64,000 nt of DNA from Aeromonas veronii bv. veronii (GTDB lineage: Bacteria; Pseudomonadota; Gammaproteobacteria; Enterobacterales; Aeromonadaceae), in NCBI RefSeq assembly GCF_000820225.1, contig NZ_CDDK01000002.1, forward strand, positions 172,883 to 236,882, written 5' to 3'. The position numbers were made by a program, and so were the translations under genes. How positions within the stretch are numbered: the first letter of the stretch is position 1; each line of letters starts with the position of its first letter. A model generated the notes under the pieces. It made no database searches, was not told where the DNA came from, and was given only the letters and a program-made list of their open reading frames with translations. Positions 8,694 through 17,609 of the stretch are shown piece after piece.

Positions 8694-9368
8694 TTAGTGT
8701 TTCAGGTTGGGTTTGTAGGCCTGACCCAGCCGCTCGTTGAGGCGGATCAGAAACTCCTCGATCCGTGCCCGGTTGGTACCCAGATCGCTCTGCCCCTGAC
8801 GGGAAGCTGACCGCATATCGATGCGGGTTTCGCTGGGGCCGACAAAGACCCGCAGCGCCACATCATCCTGAAAGCCGAACCAGCCGGTGGTAACCACCGC
8901 ATCCAGACCATCCGGGCTCGGTCGTACCTGCCAGCCCAGCTCCTGCATCAGTTCGCTGGCTTCAATCACCACTTCGGCAGGAGAGGCCCTGGTAAAGAGA
9001 GGACCGGGTTTTGCCTCAACTGCTTTCAGCGGAGCGCTATTTATTGGCAGATCCTGCGCTGTTCTGAGCTCTGCCGCCCAGCGCAGCAGGGGGGGATTAT
9101 AGGGATCTGTGCTCACATCGTTGATCAGCGGCATGCGCAGTGTTTGCGCCACAAAGGTCAGAGGCAGCAGTAGCGGCAAGGCGCCAAGGCCGCTGGCGTA
9201 GCGGTTACGGCTCCAGGGCAGGCGTACCAGCAAGATCAGGGAAACAAGGGCTCCGATGAGACAGATCGCAAAACCGATCCACCAGGGCCAGAGATGAAGG
9301 CGGCTGCCGAGGGCGCCAGCGAGCGGGAGTAACCAGGCCAGCAGGGGCCACAAGCAAGAGCGGGGCAT
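8694..9368 (-). CDS. DUF1499 family protein with N-terminal membrane segments
   Basis: 224 aa from the ATG at 9368 (an upstream ATG would add ten residues). The first 100 residues hold two to three hydrophobic segments (WPLLAWLLPLAGALG, IGFAICLIGALVSLILLV, GALPLLLPLTFVA). The rest is a soluble domain resembling DUF1499, with NDVSTDPYNPP at its start, GWFGFQDDVALRVFV in the core and IDMRSASRQGQSDLGTNRARI near the end. It is the first gene of the seven-gene leftward operon. Function unknown. Confidence 0.75.
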   Translation of the reverse strand: MPRSCLWPLLAWLLPLAGALGSRLHLWPWWIGFAICLIGALVSLILLVRLPWSRNRYASGLGALPLLLPLTFVAQTLRMPLINDVSTDPYNPPLLRWAAELRTAQDLPINSAPLKAVEAKPGPLFTRASPAEVVIEASELMQELGWQVRPSPDGLDAVVTTGWFGFQDDVALRVFVGPSETRIDMRSASRQGQSDLGTNRARIEEFLIRLNERLGQAYKPNLKH

Positions 9369-9547
9369 AGCACGGGATCCATCGTCGAATGTGGACAATG
9401 CCGAGAAGGATAAACTTAATTGCCTGATAACGTTAGTAAATTGATGAGAGTTTGGCGTGGTTTTGGTCAGTTTTGCGAGGGAGATGCAGAGGTCGATGAA
9501 GCCCGCCTGACGGGAGCTTCACCGAGAAAATGGTCAGTTGCGATGAC

Positions 9548-9826
9548 TTAGTTGCGATAGAGCACTTTGATCAGATGGAAGCCGAACTTGGTGCGCACCG
9601 GCCCCAGTACCTTGAGCAGTTCGCCTTTGAATACTGCATCGTCAAAGGGCTTGACCATATCCCCCTTGTTGAACTCCCCCAGATCGCCGCTGCGTTTTGC
9701 AGAAGCGCAGGTAGAGAAGCGCTTGGCCATCTGGCCGAAGTCGGCTCCCTTCTCGATCTTCTCCTTGATCTCCAGACACTGTTTTTCGGTCTTGACCAGA
9801 ATGTGCTGGGCACAGGCTTTTTTCAT
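9548..9826 (-). CDS. ppiC: Parvulin-type peptidyl-prolyl cis-trans isomerase C
   Basis: 92-aa single-domain cytoplasmic parvulin that catalyses proline isomerisation. The sequence follows E. coli PpiC (93 aa) closely: AQHILVK at the start, GADFGQMAKRFS, SGDLGEF and GFHLIKVLYRN at the end. The ATG at 9826 has an AGGAG ribosome site eight bases upstream; a longer frame upstream is an artefact. It is separated from the ynj operon by about 150 bases and appears to be transcribed alone. Confidence 0.93.
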   Translation of the reverse strand: MKKACAQHILVKTEKQCLEIKEKIEKGADFGQMAKRFSTCASAKRSGDLGEFNKGDMVKPFDDAVFKGELLKVLGPVRTKFGFHLIKVLYRN

Positions 9827-9957
9827 CGGGGCGCTCCTGGGAGTGATGGCGAAGGTTGTTAACGCCAAGGGTGGTGGCAAATCGGGGCGCAAGAGTACCC
9901 CAATTTGCCACCGGCGTCAGCCATCACCCCGCCATTTACCGGCGTTCGTCAGCCCTG

Positions 9958-10332
9958 TTACTGGCGAGCGCGGGTGGCCAGCACGGCGCGGGGGCGCGCT
10001 TGCCAGATGATCTCCAGCCCGAGCAGGGCGTAGAGGCTCCAGATGGCCAGCGGATTGAGCCACTCACCCCCCAGTTGCAGGGTCATCAGGGCGCAACCTG
10101 CCAGCAGCAGGGTGATGCCCGGCAGCCGCCAGTGGACGGGCAGGGGGGCCAGCATCGCCATCGCCAGCAGAATTCCGAGGCCAAACGGCAGGTTCAGGGC
10201 GGTAAAGGCCAGCGCCTGCTGGCCACTCATGCCGGTCAGCAGGGCCAGCAGGGCGCTACAACAGGCGAGAAAGGTGATGAACTCGAGACGATCGGCAATA
10301 TAGTCAGCCATCTGTTCGCTACGTGCATGCAT
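9958..10332 (-). CDS. Small integral membrane protein of unknown function
   Basis: 124 aa with four hydrophobic stretches (FLACCSALLALLTGM, FTALNLPFGLGILLAMAML, LPGITLLLAGCALMTL, LAIWSLYALLGLEII). The N-terminus is short and charged; the C-terminus (RPRAVLATRARQ) is basic and probably cytoplasmic. The ATG at 10332 is preceded by a strong AAGGAGA site. I do not recognise the family. The same-strand neighbour ppiC is 130 bases downstream. Confidence 0.65.
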   Translation of the reverse strand: MHARSEQMADYIADRLEFITFLACCSALLALLTGMSGQQALAFTALNLPFGLGILLAMAMLAPLPVHWRLPGITLLLAGCALMTLQLGGEWLNPLAIWSLYALLGLEIIWQARPRAVLATRARQ

Positions 10333-10846
10333 GATGTGTCTCCTTCAGTTGATGGTTCAAGTGTGAGGGAGGGACGTTCGCAAAGGCAGCGGGATAATTC
10401 GATTGTGCTGAACGAGCAATTCTTAATCACCCGCTACGGCGGGCTTTGGCGTGTGCCGGGTCTGTTAAACGGTGATGGTGGGGCGATGCCGACAAACTCT
10501 GTCGTGGTGGGTTTCTGGTGGTAAAGAGAGGGGGAGAGGTGACAAATGGTGCCTGACGACGAAGTGAACCTTGTTCAGGGCAGGTCAATTCGCCCTCATC
10601 GGGAAAGCGGGCGGCGTCATTGTCACCAAAATGTGTGATTTGTGGTCAACCTCTTAAAAGATATGGTGAATTTGCCAATGGCGCCGCGCTGTCGCTGGCC
10701 GATGCCTATGTTAGGATAAGGTTCGCCATTTTTCTGGCGCGCATTTTTGTGTCACGGCCATGCACGGCATGGCGTGCTGCGCCGCATTCGGGGTTGGCCC
10801 GAAAGGGCGCTGGTTTCCTTCACCACAGATTCAGGAATATTGACCT
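10333..10846. other. 514-bp intergenic region upstream of tamA with no convincing gene
   Basis: Divergent gap between the small membrane protein and tamA. Short frames exist on the plus strand (for example from 10620), but they lack ribosome sites and protein-like composition. A -10-like TAGGAT at 10712-10717 could be the tamA promoter, although no good -35 is visible. A weak hairpin CGCCA/TGGCG (10724-10739) lies just after it. Nothing else recognised. Confidence 0.5.
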
Positions 10847-12622
10847 TTGACAGGATGCATTTCATCCCTGCTGGCAGGGCGTTCACTGTCTGGCTCTGCG
10901 TTTCGCCGCGGCCTGCGGGTACTGGGGGTGGGCATGTTGCTGTCGCTGCTGGCTTCGCCCGCGTTTGCCGCCAAGCTCACCTATCAGGTCAAGGGGTTGA
11001 AAGGGGAGAACAAGGATAACGTTGAAGCCTACCTCAATGCCCTGCCGGTCTATCAGGAGCGGCAATACCGCCCGGCCCGCGCAAAAATTACCGAGAGCGT
11101 GCAAAAGGCGCTGCAGGTTTATGGCTACTACCAGCCGAAAATCACCCTGAGCCGCGACAAGAAGACTCCGTCCAAAGTGGTGATTGAGGTGGACAAGGGG
11201 GAGCCGGTCATCGTCTCCCGCCTCGATATTCTGCTGGAGGGGGATGCGGGCAGCGACGAGCTCTACAGCGCCCTGCTGGACAAGTTGCCCCTCAAAGAGG
11301 GGGAGCCACTCAACCACGCCAAATATGAATCCATCAAGGCCGATCTGGGCAGCCTCGGGCTGGCCCGCGGTTACTTTGATGCCAAGCTGAGCAAGAGTCA
11401 GGTCAAGGTGTTCCCGGACAAGGGGACGGCGGAGATCTTTATTCTGTTCGAATCGGGCCATCGCTACCGTTTTGGCGAGATCCGCTACGATGCCACTCCC
11501 GAAGCGCTTCACCTTATTCGCCCGCTTATCAACATCAAGAGCGGCGACCCCTATCTCGCCATCCGTCTGGCCGAGATGTCGCAGGATGTCTCCTCTACCA
11601 AGCTGTTCCGTCAGGTCGATATCAAGCCGGTATTGAGCGAGGCGAGCAACTATCGGGTACCCATCGCGGTGACGCTGGATAACCGGGTCGATCACGAAAT
11701 CGAGACCGGTATCGGTTACGCCACCGACGTAGGCCCGCGGATGAGTGCCACCTGGGAGAAACCCTGGGTCAATCGCTACGGCCACCGTCTGTTTGCCACC
11801 GCCAAGGTGTCGGCGCCGGAGGCAGAGCTCAGCTTCGACTATCAGATCCCGGTGGGCAACCCGCTACGGGACTACTACTCCATCCAGACCGGTTACCAGT
11901 ACAAGGACAACAACGATACCCGCTCCGATCTCACGACCATCGGTGTGCACCGCTGGACGCGGCGGCCGGAGAGCTGGGATCGGGACGTCTTTATCCGGCT
12001 GGAGAACGAGATCTATACCCAGGGCGCCGACGAGGGGAACAGCTTGCTGCTGATCCCCGGGGTCTCTTGGTCCCGACTGCGGGTGCGCGGCACCCTGGTG
12101 CCCGATTGGGGGGATCGCCAGCAGCTGACGCTGGAGTTCTCCGACCCCAGATGGGGTTCCGACATCAGCTTTATGCGGGTGTGGGGGCGCAGCAAGTGGC
12201 TGCGAACTCTAGGCGATAACCACAGATTCCTGATGCGGGCAGAGCAGGGGGCCATTATAGGTGACAGCTTCTCGCTGGTGCCGCCGTCTTTGCGCTTCTT
12301 TACCGGTGGCGATCAGACGGTGCGCGGCTTTGGTTACGAGAGCATCTCCCCCACCGGGCCGGATGGTAAGCTGACCGGTGGCCGCTACACCAGCGTGGCC
12401 AGTCTGGAATACAACTACCGCTTCAGCGAGAAGTGGCTGGGGGCCATGTTTGTGGATGGCGGCACCTCCACCACCGATTACAGCGAACCTTGGAAAATAG
12501 GTACCGGCGTCGGTGTGCGCTGGGTCACCCCCATCGGTCAGGTCAGGCTGGATCTGGCGGTCGGGGTATCGGAGGAGGACAAGCCCTTGCGGCTGCATTT
12601 CGCATTGGGGCCTGAATTATGA
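10847..12622 (+). CDS. tamA: TamA, Omp85-family outer-membrane translocation subunit
   Basis: Outer-membrane component of the translocation and assembly module. The signal peptide ends ...LLSLLASPAFA before AKLTYQV. Three POTRA domains follow (about residues 40-280), then a 16-strand beta-barrel with the Omp85 signature TGGDQTVRGFGYESISP, ending in the aromatic/hydrophobic strand RLHFALGPEL. 591 aa from the TTG at 10847 (AGGAA nine bases upstream). This start gives an unusually long signal region, and the in-frame ATG at 10934 would leave too short a one, so the exact start is uncertain. tamB follows 61 bases later. Confidence 0.92.
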   Translation: MTGCISSLLAGRSLSGSAFRRGLRVLGVGMLLSLLASPAFAAKLTYQVKGLKGENKDNVEAYLNALPVYQERQYRPARAKITESVQKALQVYGYYQPKITLSRDKKTPSKVVIEVDKGEPVIVSRLDILLEGDAGSDELYSALLDKLPLKEGEPLNHAKYESIKADLGSLGLARGYFDAKLSKSQVKVFPDKGTAEIFILFESGHRYRFGEIRYDATPEALHLIRPLINIKSGDPYLAIRLAEMSQDVSSTKLFRQVDIKPVLSEASNYRVPIAVTLDNRVDHEIETGIGYATDVGPRMSATWEKPWVNRYGHRLFATAKVSAPEAELSFDYQIPVGNPLRDYYSIQTGYQYKDNNDTRSDLTTIGVHRWTRRPESWDRDVFIRLENEIYTQGADEGNSLLLIPGVSWSRLRVRGTLVPDWGDRQQLTLEFSDPRWGSDISFMRVWGRSKWLRTLGDNHRFLMRAEQGAIIGDSFSLVPPSLRFFTGGDQTVRGFGYESISPTGPDGKLTGGRYTSVASLEYNYRFSEKWLGAMFVDGGTSTTDYSEPWKIGTGVGVRWVTPIGQVRLDLAVGVSEEDKPLRLHFALGPEL

Positions 12623-12683
12623 TGTTGTCTAAACGCTTTTTTCTTTGGCCGCTGCGGCTGTATCTTGCGCGGGGGTCTGCATT

Positions 12684-15600
12684 GTGATCTGGCTAAAACG
12701 CATTTTTCTCTGGCTGATGGGGCTGGTGTTCCTACTGCTCATCGGTGTCAGCCTGCTGGGCTTTACCCATCAGGGCAACAAGTGGTTGTGGCAACAGGCC
12801 AAGGGAGCGCTGCCTTCTCTCAAGGGGGAGCTGGTGGCCGGTCAGCTTGGCTACGGCTGGACCCTGGAAGGGGCCGGCTGGCAGGATGAGCTGGTGGATG
12901 TCACGGTGGATCGCGCCGTGCTCGACTGGGATCTCGGCAAGTTGCTGCAGGGCAAGCTCTGGATAAAATCCCTTGCGGTGACCCATCCGGTGGTCAAGGT
13001 AGCCGACTCCAAGCCTGCACCGGAAGAGCCTTCCGAACCCTTTGTCTGGCGCCCGCTGCCACTCAAAATTCAGGTCGACAGCCTCAAGGTGGCCGATCTC
13101 GATCTGGCAGTGCCCGGCGTGGCCGTGACCCTGGGGTCCCTCGATATCGGCGCCACCCTCAACCGCAAGGGGCTGATTGTACGCGGCCCGGTGCTCGATA
13201 ACCTGACGGTGACGCTGGATGACGCGACACCCTCCAACACAGCCAAATCTGCCAAGCAGCCGGCCGCTAACGAGAAGCAAGCCGTGACTGCGGTGGCGCG
13301 CAACGACAAGGCCAGCGCCAATACCCCCAAACAGGGCAAAGGGGCGCCAGTTGCAAAAACTGCAAAGGCTGCCCCCATTCTCCTGCCCGCCATTCATCTT
13401 CCTTTCCCCATCCAGCTGGAAGGGGTCAGCGCGACCCGGGTGCAATATAAGCAGGGCGAGCTGATTGAAGGGCTCGACAAGCTGTTGCTGTCGGCCACTG
13501 CTGCCGACGATCGCATCGAGGTGCGCGAGCTCTCGCTGCGCCACGCCATGGCTGACCTGGTGCTCAAGGGCCATATCCAGCTCAGTGACGACTACCCGCT
13601 GGCGGTGACCCTGGATGCCAAGGCCCGCAAGGGGCTGCTGGATGGCGAGCTGCAGGGTGAGCAGGCCATGCTGGCGCTGAGCGGTTCGGTCGGCAAGCTG
13701 GGGCTGGCGTTGTCTGCCAAGGGGCCGATTGCAGCCAATCTCAAGGGCTCGCTGGCCGCTCTCGACCCGGATCTGCCTTTTGATCTGGCCCTCGACTGGA
13801 AGAGCCTTGGCTGGCCTCTTCACAAGCCCGCCAAAGATGAGCCGAGCTATCGGCTGGACAAAGGGAGCCTGACTGCCAAGGGCAAGCTCTCCGGCTACCA
13901 GTTTGCCCTCAATACCTCCGGCAAGGGGACCGATGTCCCCCCCTTCAAGCTTGCGCTGGACGGGAAGGGGGATCTGGAGCGGCTCAGCAAGATCGCCTTG
14001 CAGCTCAATGGCCTCAAGGGGGAGCTCAAGCTCGATGGCAAGCTGGCATGGAACAAGGGGATCGAGTGGCAGGGGACCACTCTGTTCAAGGGGATCAATC
14101 CGGCCGAGCTGTTGCCTGAGCTGAAAGGGACGCTGGCCGGTGAGCTGGAGAGCCGTTTCGTGATGAACGAAGCGGGCCACTGGGAGCTGAAACTGCCCAA
14201 GCTCAAGGTGGATGGCAAGCTCAACCAGTACCCGCTGGCCCTCAAGGGGGAGCTTAGCGGCAACGACAAGATGGAGTGGCAGATCCCGGCGCTCTCGCTG
14301 CAAAGTGGTCCCAACCAGTTGCAGGCCAAGGGCAGTATCAGCAGCGCCCAGTGGAAGCTCGATGCCAACCTGCAGGCTCCCCAGCTGGGGGGCATCTATC
14401 CCGGCCTGAAAGGGGATATCAAGGGGCAGGTGAAGGTCAGTGGCAATCAGCAAACGCCAAAAATCGATGCGGATCTCGCCTCCGACCGGCTCTACTATGC
14501 CGGCACCGACCTGAAGGGCATTAGCCTCAAGGGCAATGTGGCGATCGGTGCCAAACCGGCCGGTGAGCTCGCGTTGTTGGTGGCGCAGTTGAAACAGGGT
14601 GAGACCAAGCTCAGCCAGCTGGCCCTGAACCTCAGCGGCGATATCAGTCAGCATCTGTTGACCCTGACCATGAAGGGTGACCCTGTTGCGGCCAACCTCA
14701 AACTGGGTGGCGGCGTGCGCGGGGATAACTGGCGCGGGGCGCTCTCCGAGTTGCGGCTGAAAACCCCGCTGCGCCGTTGGGACTTGAGCTCCCCCTGGGC
14801 ACTGGATCTTGATCTGCCGCGTCAGCGGCTGGCGATGGGGGATCTCTGCCTCGGCTCTCAGGGGGCCAGCCTCTGCGTCAAGGGGAGTCAGGTTTCCGCT
14901 GCCCAGGGCACTCTGGAGTTTGCCCTGAGCGAGTTTGATCTCAAGCGGCTGCGCCCCTGGTTGCCGGACAACTTCCGCTGGCAGGCGATGCTCTCGGCCG
15001 ATGGGCGTGCCAGCTGGCGTGGCAATCAGCCGACCCTGCATGCGGTGGTACGCACCACGCCGGGCACTTTTGTGGCAGATGGCCTCAAGACCGACTATCA
15101 GCAGCTGGCTCTGGCCCTGGATTTCGAGCGGCAGCAGGCGGCCATTCGACTCGATTTTGCCTCCAAGCAGATCGGCAATATCGATACCGACCTGCTGATC
15201 AGGGAGCCCGCCGGTCGCGGTCTGCTCGGTGGTCAGCTCAAGTTTGACGATCTCAAGCTCAATACCTTTGCGCCGCTCATCCCTGAGGTGCGCTCCCTGC
15301 AAGGGATCATCTCCGCCGATGCCCGTTTCGATGGCACCCTGGCGGCGCCCCTGCTGTTTGGCCAGCTCAACCTGCGTGACGGTGAAGTGCAGACCCACTC
15401 CGACATGGTGACCCTGACCAAGCTGGTGACCCGCCTCAAGATTGAGGGCAATCGGGCCGAGCTGGATGGTTCCATGCTGGTGGGCAAGGGGCCGCTGGCG
15501 TTGGGCGGCTGGCTCAGCTGGGCCAAGATGCCGGTCAGCGGCAGCCTCACCATTCAGGGCAAGGATCTGGAGGCGCAATATCCGGGCATGGGCCGGGTCA

Positions 15601-16484
15601 GAGTCTCGCCCGATATCGCGGTGTCGCTGGGGGAGGAGACCCGGATTACCGGTCAGGTGGATATTCCCTGGGCGCGCATTCTGGTCAAGAGCCTGCCGGA
15701 TTCGGCGGTGGCGGTCTCCGACGATGTGACTGTGGTCTATGACGATCTGCCCCCGGCTCCCAAGCAGGCCAGCCTGCCGCTGGCGATGAAGGTGGCGATC
15801 CGCCTTGGCAACGATGTGAAGCTCGATGCCATGGGGCTGAAGACCGATGTCTCCGGTGGCCTCAATATCCGTCAGGATCCCGAGAAACCGCTGGCTGGCA
15901 ATGGCCAGCTGGTGCTGACCAACGGCCGCTTCAAGGCCTATGGTCAGAACCTCATCATCAAGGAGGGGCGGATCCTCTTCTCCGGTCCGCTGGATCGGCC
16001 CTTCCTCAACATCGAGGCCAACCGGGATCCCGATACCATAGAAGGTCAGGTGACGGTCGGGGTGCGGGTGACCGGCCCTGCCAGCAAGCCTGAAATCACT
16101 GTCTACTCCGAGCCGCAGATGGCGCAGTCGGAACAGCTCTCCTATCTGCTGCGCGGCAAAGGGTTGCAGACCGGCGGTGAGGATGGCGGTTTCAACGGTC
16201 TGCTGGTGGCCGGAGCGGTGAGTCAGGCGAATGGCGTAGTGTCGAGTATCGGCGAGTCGCTGGGGATGAGCGATGTCTCTCTCGATACCGCGGGCAGTGG
16301 CGACAACACCCAGGTGACGCTGTCGGCCTATCTGCTGCCGGGTTTGCAGTTCCAGTACGGGGTCGGGGTTTTCAGCCCCATCGCCGAGTTCAAGCTGCGC
16401 TACGAGGTATTGCCAAGGCTCTATCTGCAAGCGATGAGCGGGGTGGCTCAGGCGGTCGATATCTTCTATCGCTTTACTCTGTAA
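12684..16484 (+). CDS. tamB: TamB, inner-membrane-anchored translocation and assembly module protein
   Basis: 1,266-aa AsmA/DUF490-type protein that spans the periplasm as a long lipid-binding beta-groove and partners TamA. I chose the GTG at 12684, which starts directly with the signal anchor (IWLKRIFLWLMGLVFLLLIG). The frame upstream lacks a ribosome site. The length agrees with E. coli TamB (1,259). The conserved C-terminal DUF490 region holds GRILFSGPLDRPFLNIEANR and the terminal strand with IFYRFTL, ending in the aromatic signature used for TamA contact. The interior is rich in short L-x-L and GxL repeats. A low-complexity Ala/Lys/Thr stretch at residues 180-230 looks like a flexible linker. 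Confidence 0.92.
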   Translation: MIWLKRIFLWLMGLVFLLLIGVSLLGFTHQGNKWLWQQAKGALPSLKGELVAGQLGYGWTLEGAGWQDELVDVTVDRAVLDWDLGKLLQGKLWIKSLAVTHPVVKVADSKPAPEEPSEPFVWRPLPLKIQVDSLKVADLDLAVPGVAVTLGSLDIGATLNRKGLIVRGPVLDNLTVTLDDATPSNTAKSAKQPAANEKQAVTAVARNDKASANTPKQGKGAPVAKTAKAAPILLPAIHLPFPIQLEGVSATRVQYKQGELIEGLDKLLLSATAADDRIEVRELSLRHAMADLVLKGHIQLSDDYPLAVTLDAKARKGLLDGELQGEQAMLALSGSVGKLGLALSAKGPIAANLKGSLAALDPDLPFDLALDWKSLGWPLHKPAKDEPSYRLDKGSLTAKGKLSGYQFALNTSGKGTDVPPFKLALDGKGDLERLSKIALQLNGLKGELKLDGKLAWNKGIEWQGTTLFKGINPAELLPELKGTLAGELESRFVMNEAGHWELKLPKLKVDGKLNQYPLALKGELSGNDKMEWQIPALSLQSGPNQLQAKGSISSAQWKLDANLQAPQLGGIYPGLKGDIKGQVKVSGNQQTPKIDADLASDRLYYAGTDLKGISLKGNVAIGAKPAGELALLVAQLKQGETKLSQLALNLSGDISQHLLTLTMKGDPVAANLKLGGGVRGDNWRGALSELRLKTPLRRWDLSSPWALDLDLPRQRLAMGDLCLGSQGASLCVKGSQVSAAQGTLEFALSEFDLKRLRPWLPDNFRWQAMLSADGRASWRGNQPTLHAVVRTTPGTFVADGLKTDYQQLALALDFERQQAAIRLDFASKQIGNIDTDLLIREPAGRGLLGGQLKFDDLKLNTFAPLIPEVRSLQGIISADARFDGTLAAPLLFGQLNLRDGEVQTHSDMVTLTKLVTRLKIEGNRAELDGSMLVGKGPLALGGWLSWAKMPVSGSLTIQGKDLEAQYPGMGRVRVSPDIAVSLGEETRITGQVDIPWARILVKSLPDSAVAVSDDVTVVYDDLPPAPKQASLPLAMKVAIRLGNDVKLDAMGLKTDVSGGLNIRQDPEKPLAGNGQLVLTNGRFKAYGQNLIIKEGRILFSGPLDRPFLNIEANRDPDTIEGQVTVGVRVTGPASKPEITVYSEPQMAQSEQLSYLLRGKGLQTGGEDGGFNGLLVAGAVSQANGVVSSIGESLGMSDVSLDTAGSGDNTQVTLSAYLLPGLQFQYGVGVFSPIAEFKLRYEVLPRLYLQAMSGVAQAVDIFYRFTL

Positions 16485-16517
16485 CGCTTCATCCCGTAAC
16501 AGGGCTGATATGAACGT

Positions 16518-16546
16518 AAACGGGAGGCGCAGACCTCCCGTTTTTT
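16518..16546 (+). terminator. Rho-independent terminator after tamAB
   Basis: 10-bp stem AAACGGGAGG/CCTCCCGTTT with a 6-base loop, followed by a T run. Confidence 0.85.
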
Positions 16547-16627
16547 ATTGCGCGATTGGCCGCGGGCAAGCCGTGATAAAGGTTGGCAGTGCAGAGGGAG
16601 AATGAATTGCGATGGGCCAAAAATGCG

Positions 16628-16652
16628 AAAACCCGGCGCGAGGCCGGGTTTT
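16628..16652 (-). terminator. Terminator of the tRNA-Tyr unit
   Basis: Perfect 10-bp stem AAAACCCGGC/GCCGGGTTTT, loop GCGAG. It lies 8 bases past the 3' end of the downstream tRNA gene, and on the minus strand it is followed by a T run a few bases later. Confidence 0.75.
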
Positions 16653-16660
16653 CTGAATGA

Positions 16661-16745
16661 TGGTGGAGGGAGAAGGATTCGAACCTTCGAAGGCAGAGCC
16701 GTCAGATTTACAGTCTGATCCCTTTGGCCGCTCGGGAACCCCTCC
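16661..16745 (-). tRNA. tRNA-Tyr (anticodon GUA), second copy of the tandem pair
   Basis: 85 nt including an encoded CCA. On the minus strand the acceptor GGAGGGG pairs with TCCCTCC (last pair G-T), the D arm reads CCCGAGCGGCCAAAGGG and the anticodon loop CTGTAAA carries GTA. There is a long class-II variable arm, and the T arm holds GGTTCGAATCC. Virtually the same as E. coli tRNA-Tyr in these features. Confidence 0.96.
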
Positions 16746-16779
16746 ACGGGGTATTGCTTTCAACTTGTCGCACTTGAAA

Positions 16780-16864
16780 TGGTGGAGGGAGAAGGATTCG
16801 AACCTTCGAAGGCAGAGCCGTCAGATTTACAGTCTGATCCCTTTGGCCGCTCGGGAACCCCTCC
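16780..16864 (-). tRNA. tRNA-Tyr (anticodon GUA), first copy of the tandem pair
   Basis: Same 85-nt sequence as the neighbouring copy, 34 bases upstream of it in the direction of transcription. Both are probably on one transcript ending at the hairpin near 16640. Confidence 0.96.
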
Positions 16865-16988
16865 ACAAGTGCGAGGCGCATACTAACAGATCTTCCGGTT
16901 TTGTGAACCCCCAAGCAGGATTTTTCCATTAAAAGAATTGGATTTGTGGCCGATAACCAGTGAGATCGCCATTTTCGAGAGTTATCTC

Positions 16989-17498
16989 ATGCTGCCCAGT
17001 TCAATCCGTAATCACCTGCTCGTTGATGAGGGCCAGTTGGGGCAGCGCCTCAACCGTGACCTGCAGCATGGGGATCGGGCGGATTTCAGGTTGCATCTGG
17101 CCCTGCTGACCGACGCGGTGGAGGAGCAGCCTTGGTTTGATGCCAAACCGGCGGCCACTCCCCAGAGCCGTGACTGGCGTCTGCACTTTGATCTGCGACC
17201 GGCAGAGATGCTGGTGGCTGAAGGGGCGGGGAGTGACTGCAGTGCCATCAATGAGCGATTGCAGCAAGGGGGAAGCATGGTGGATGTGCGGCTCTGGCTG
17301 GCGCTGCAAACGCCGCCGCTGACGGTCAAACAGCCGCTGCTGGATGAGGCTGTCTACGACAACCTGTCACCGCTGGCGCGGGAGCGGTTGCAAGGAAAGC
17401 TGGCCGATGTGCCGAGGCAGGAGGATCCGCTGGTATTGCTGCCGATCCTCGATCGTTTGCAAGAGGGGGTGGATACCCGGTTGCACTGGCTCAGTTGA
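16989..17498 (+). CDS. Conserved gammaproteobacterial protein, VC2046/SO_2500-like
   Basis: 169 aa from the ATG at 16989 (GAGAG upstream; an alternative TTG at 16938 is less likely). Soluble, acidic and Leu-rich, with no signal peptide or membrane segment. The pattern LLVDEGQLGQRLN...DFRLHLALLT...DLRPAEMLVAE and the tail LLPILDRLQEGVDTRL resemble a small family known mainly from Vibrio and Shewanella genomes. I base this on general similarity and cannot verify it. Function unknown. Lies between the tRNA pair and raiA. Confidence 0.6.
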   Translation: MLPSSIRNHLLVDEGQLGQRLNRDLQHGDRADFRLHLALLTDAVEEQPWFDAKPAATPQSRDWRLHFDLRPAEMLVAEGAGSDCSAINERLQQGGSMVDVRLWLALQTPPLTVKQPLLDEAVYDNLSPLARERLQGKLADVPRQEDPLVLLPILDRLQEGVDTRLHWLS

Positions 17499-17552
17499 TG
17501 GTGCCTGTTCACTGACGTAACGCTGTGCTTGTCGGGAAATTACAGGCAACAA

Positions 17553-17574
17553 AAAGGCGGGTAACCCCGCCTTT
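17553..17574. terminator. Bidirectional terminator between the 169-aa gene and raiA
   Basis: 9-bp stem AAAGGCGGG/CCCGCCTTT with loop TAAC. A/T runs on both sides; on the minus strand it is followed by TTTTTGTT. Confidence 0.8.
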
Positions 17575-17609
17575 ATGCTCTTTGGAATTTTTAGCCTCGC
17601 GGCATGCCA

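Noticed and set aside
10620-11019. Short frames upstream of tamA
   Set aside because: No ribosome site and they run into or overlap tamA in another frame.
12732-16430. 1,232-codon open frame antisense to tamB
   Set aside because: Mirror of a high-GC coding frame; no ribosome site, no domain, Gln/His/Leu-rich shadow composition. TamB on the other strand is certain.
16657-16932. Protein-coding frames over the tRNA region
   Set aside because: They translate the tRNA-Tyr repeats in antisense or sense; a classic artefact.
16661-17000. Integrated element or attachment site at the tRNA-Tyr genes
   Set aside because: No integrase, no partial tRNA repeat beyond the two complete copies, and core genes on both sides.
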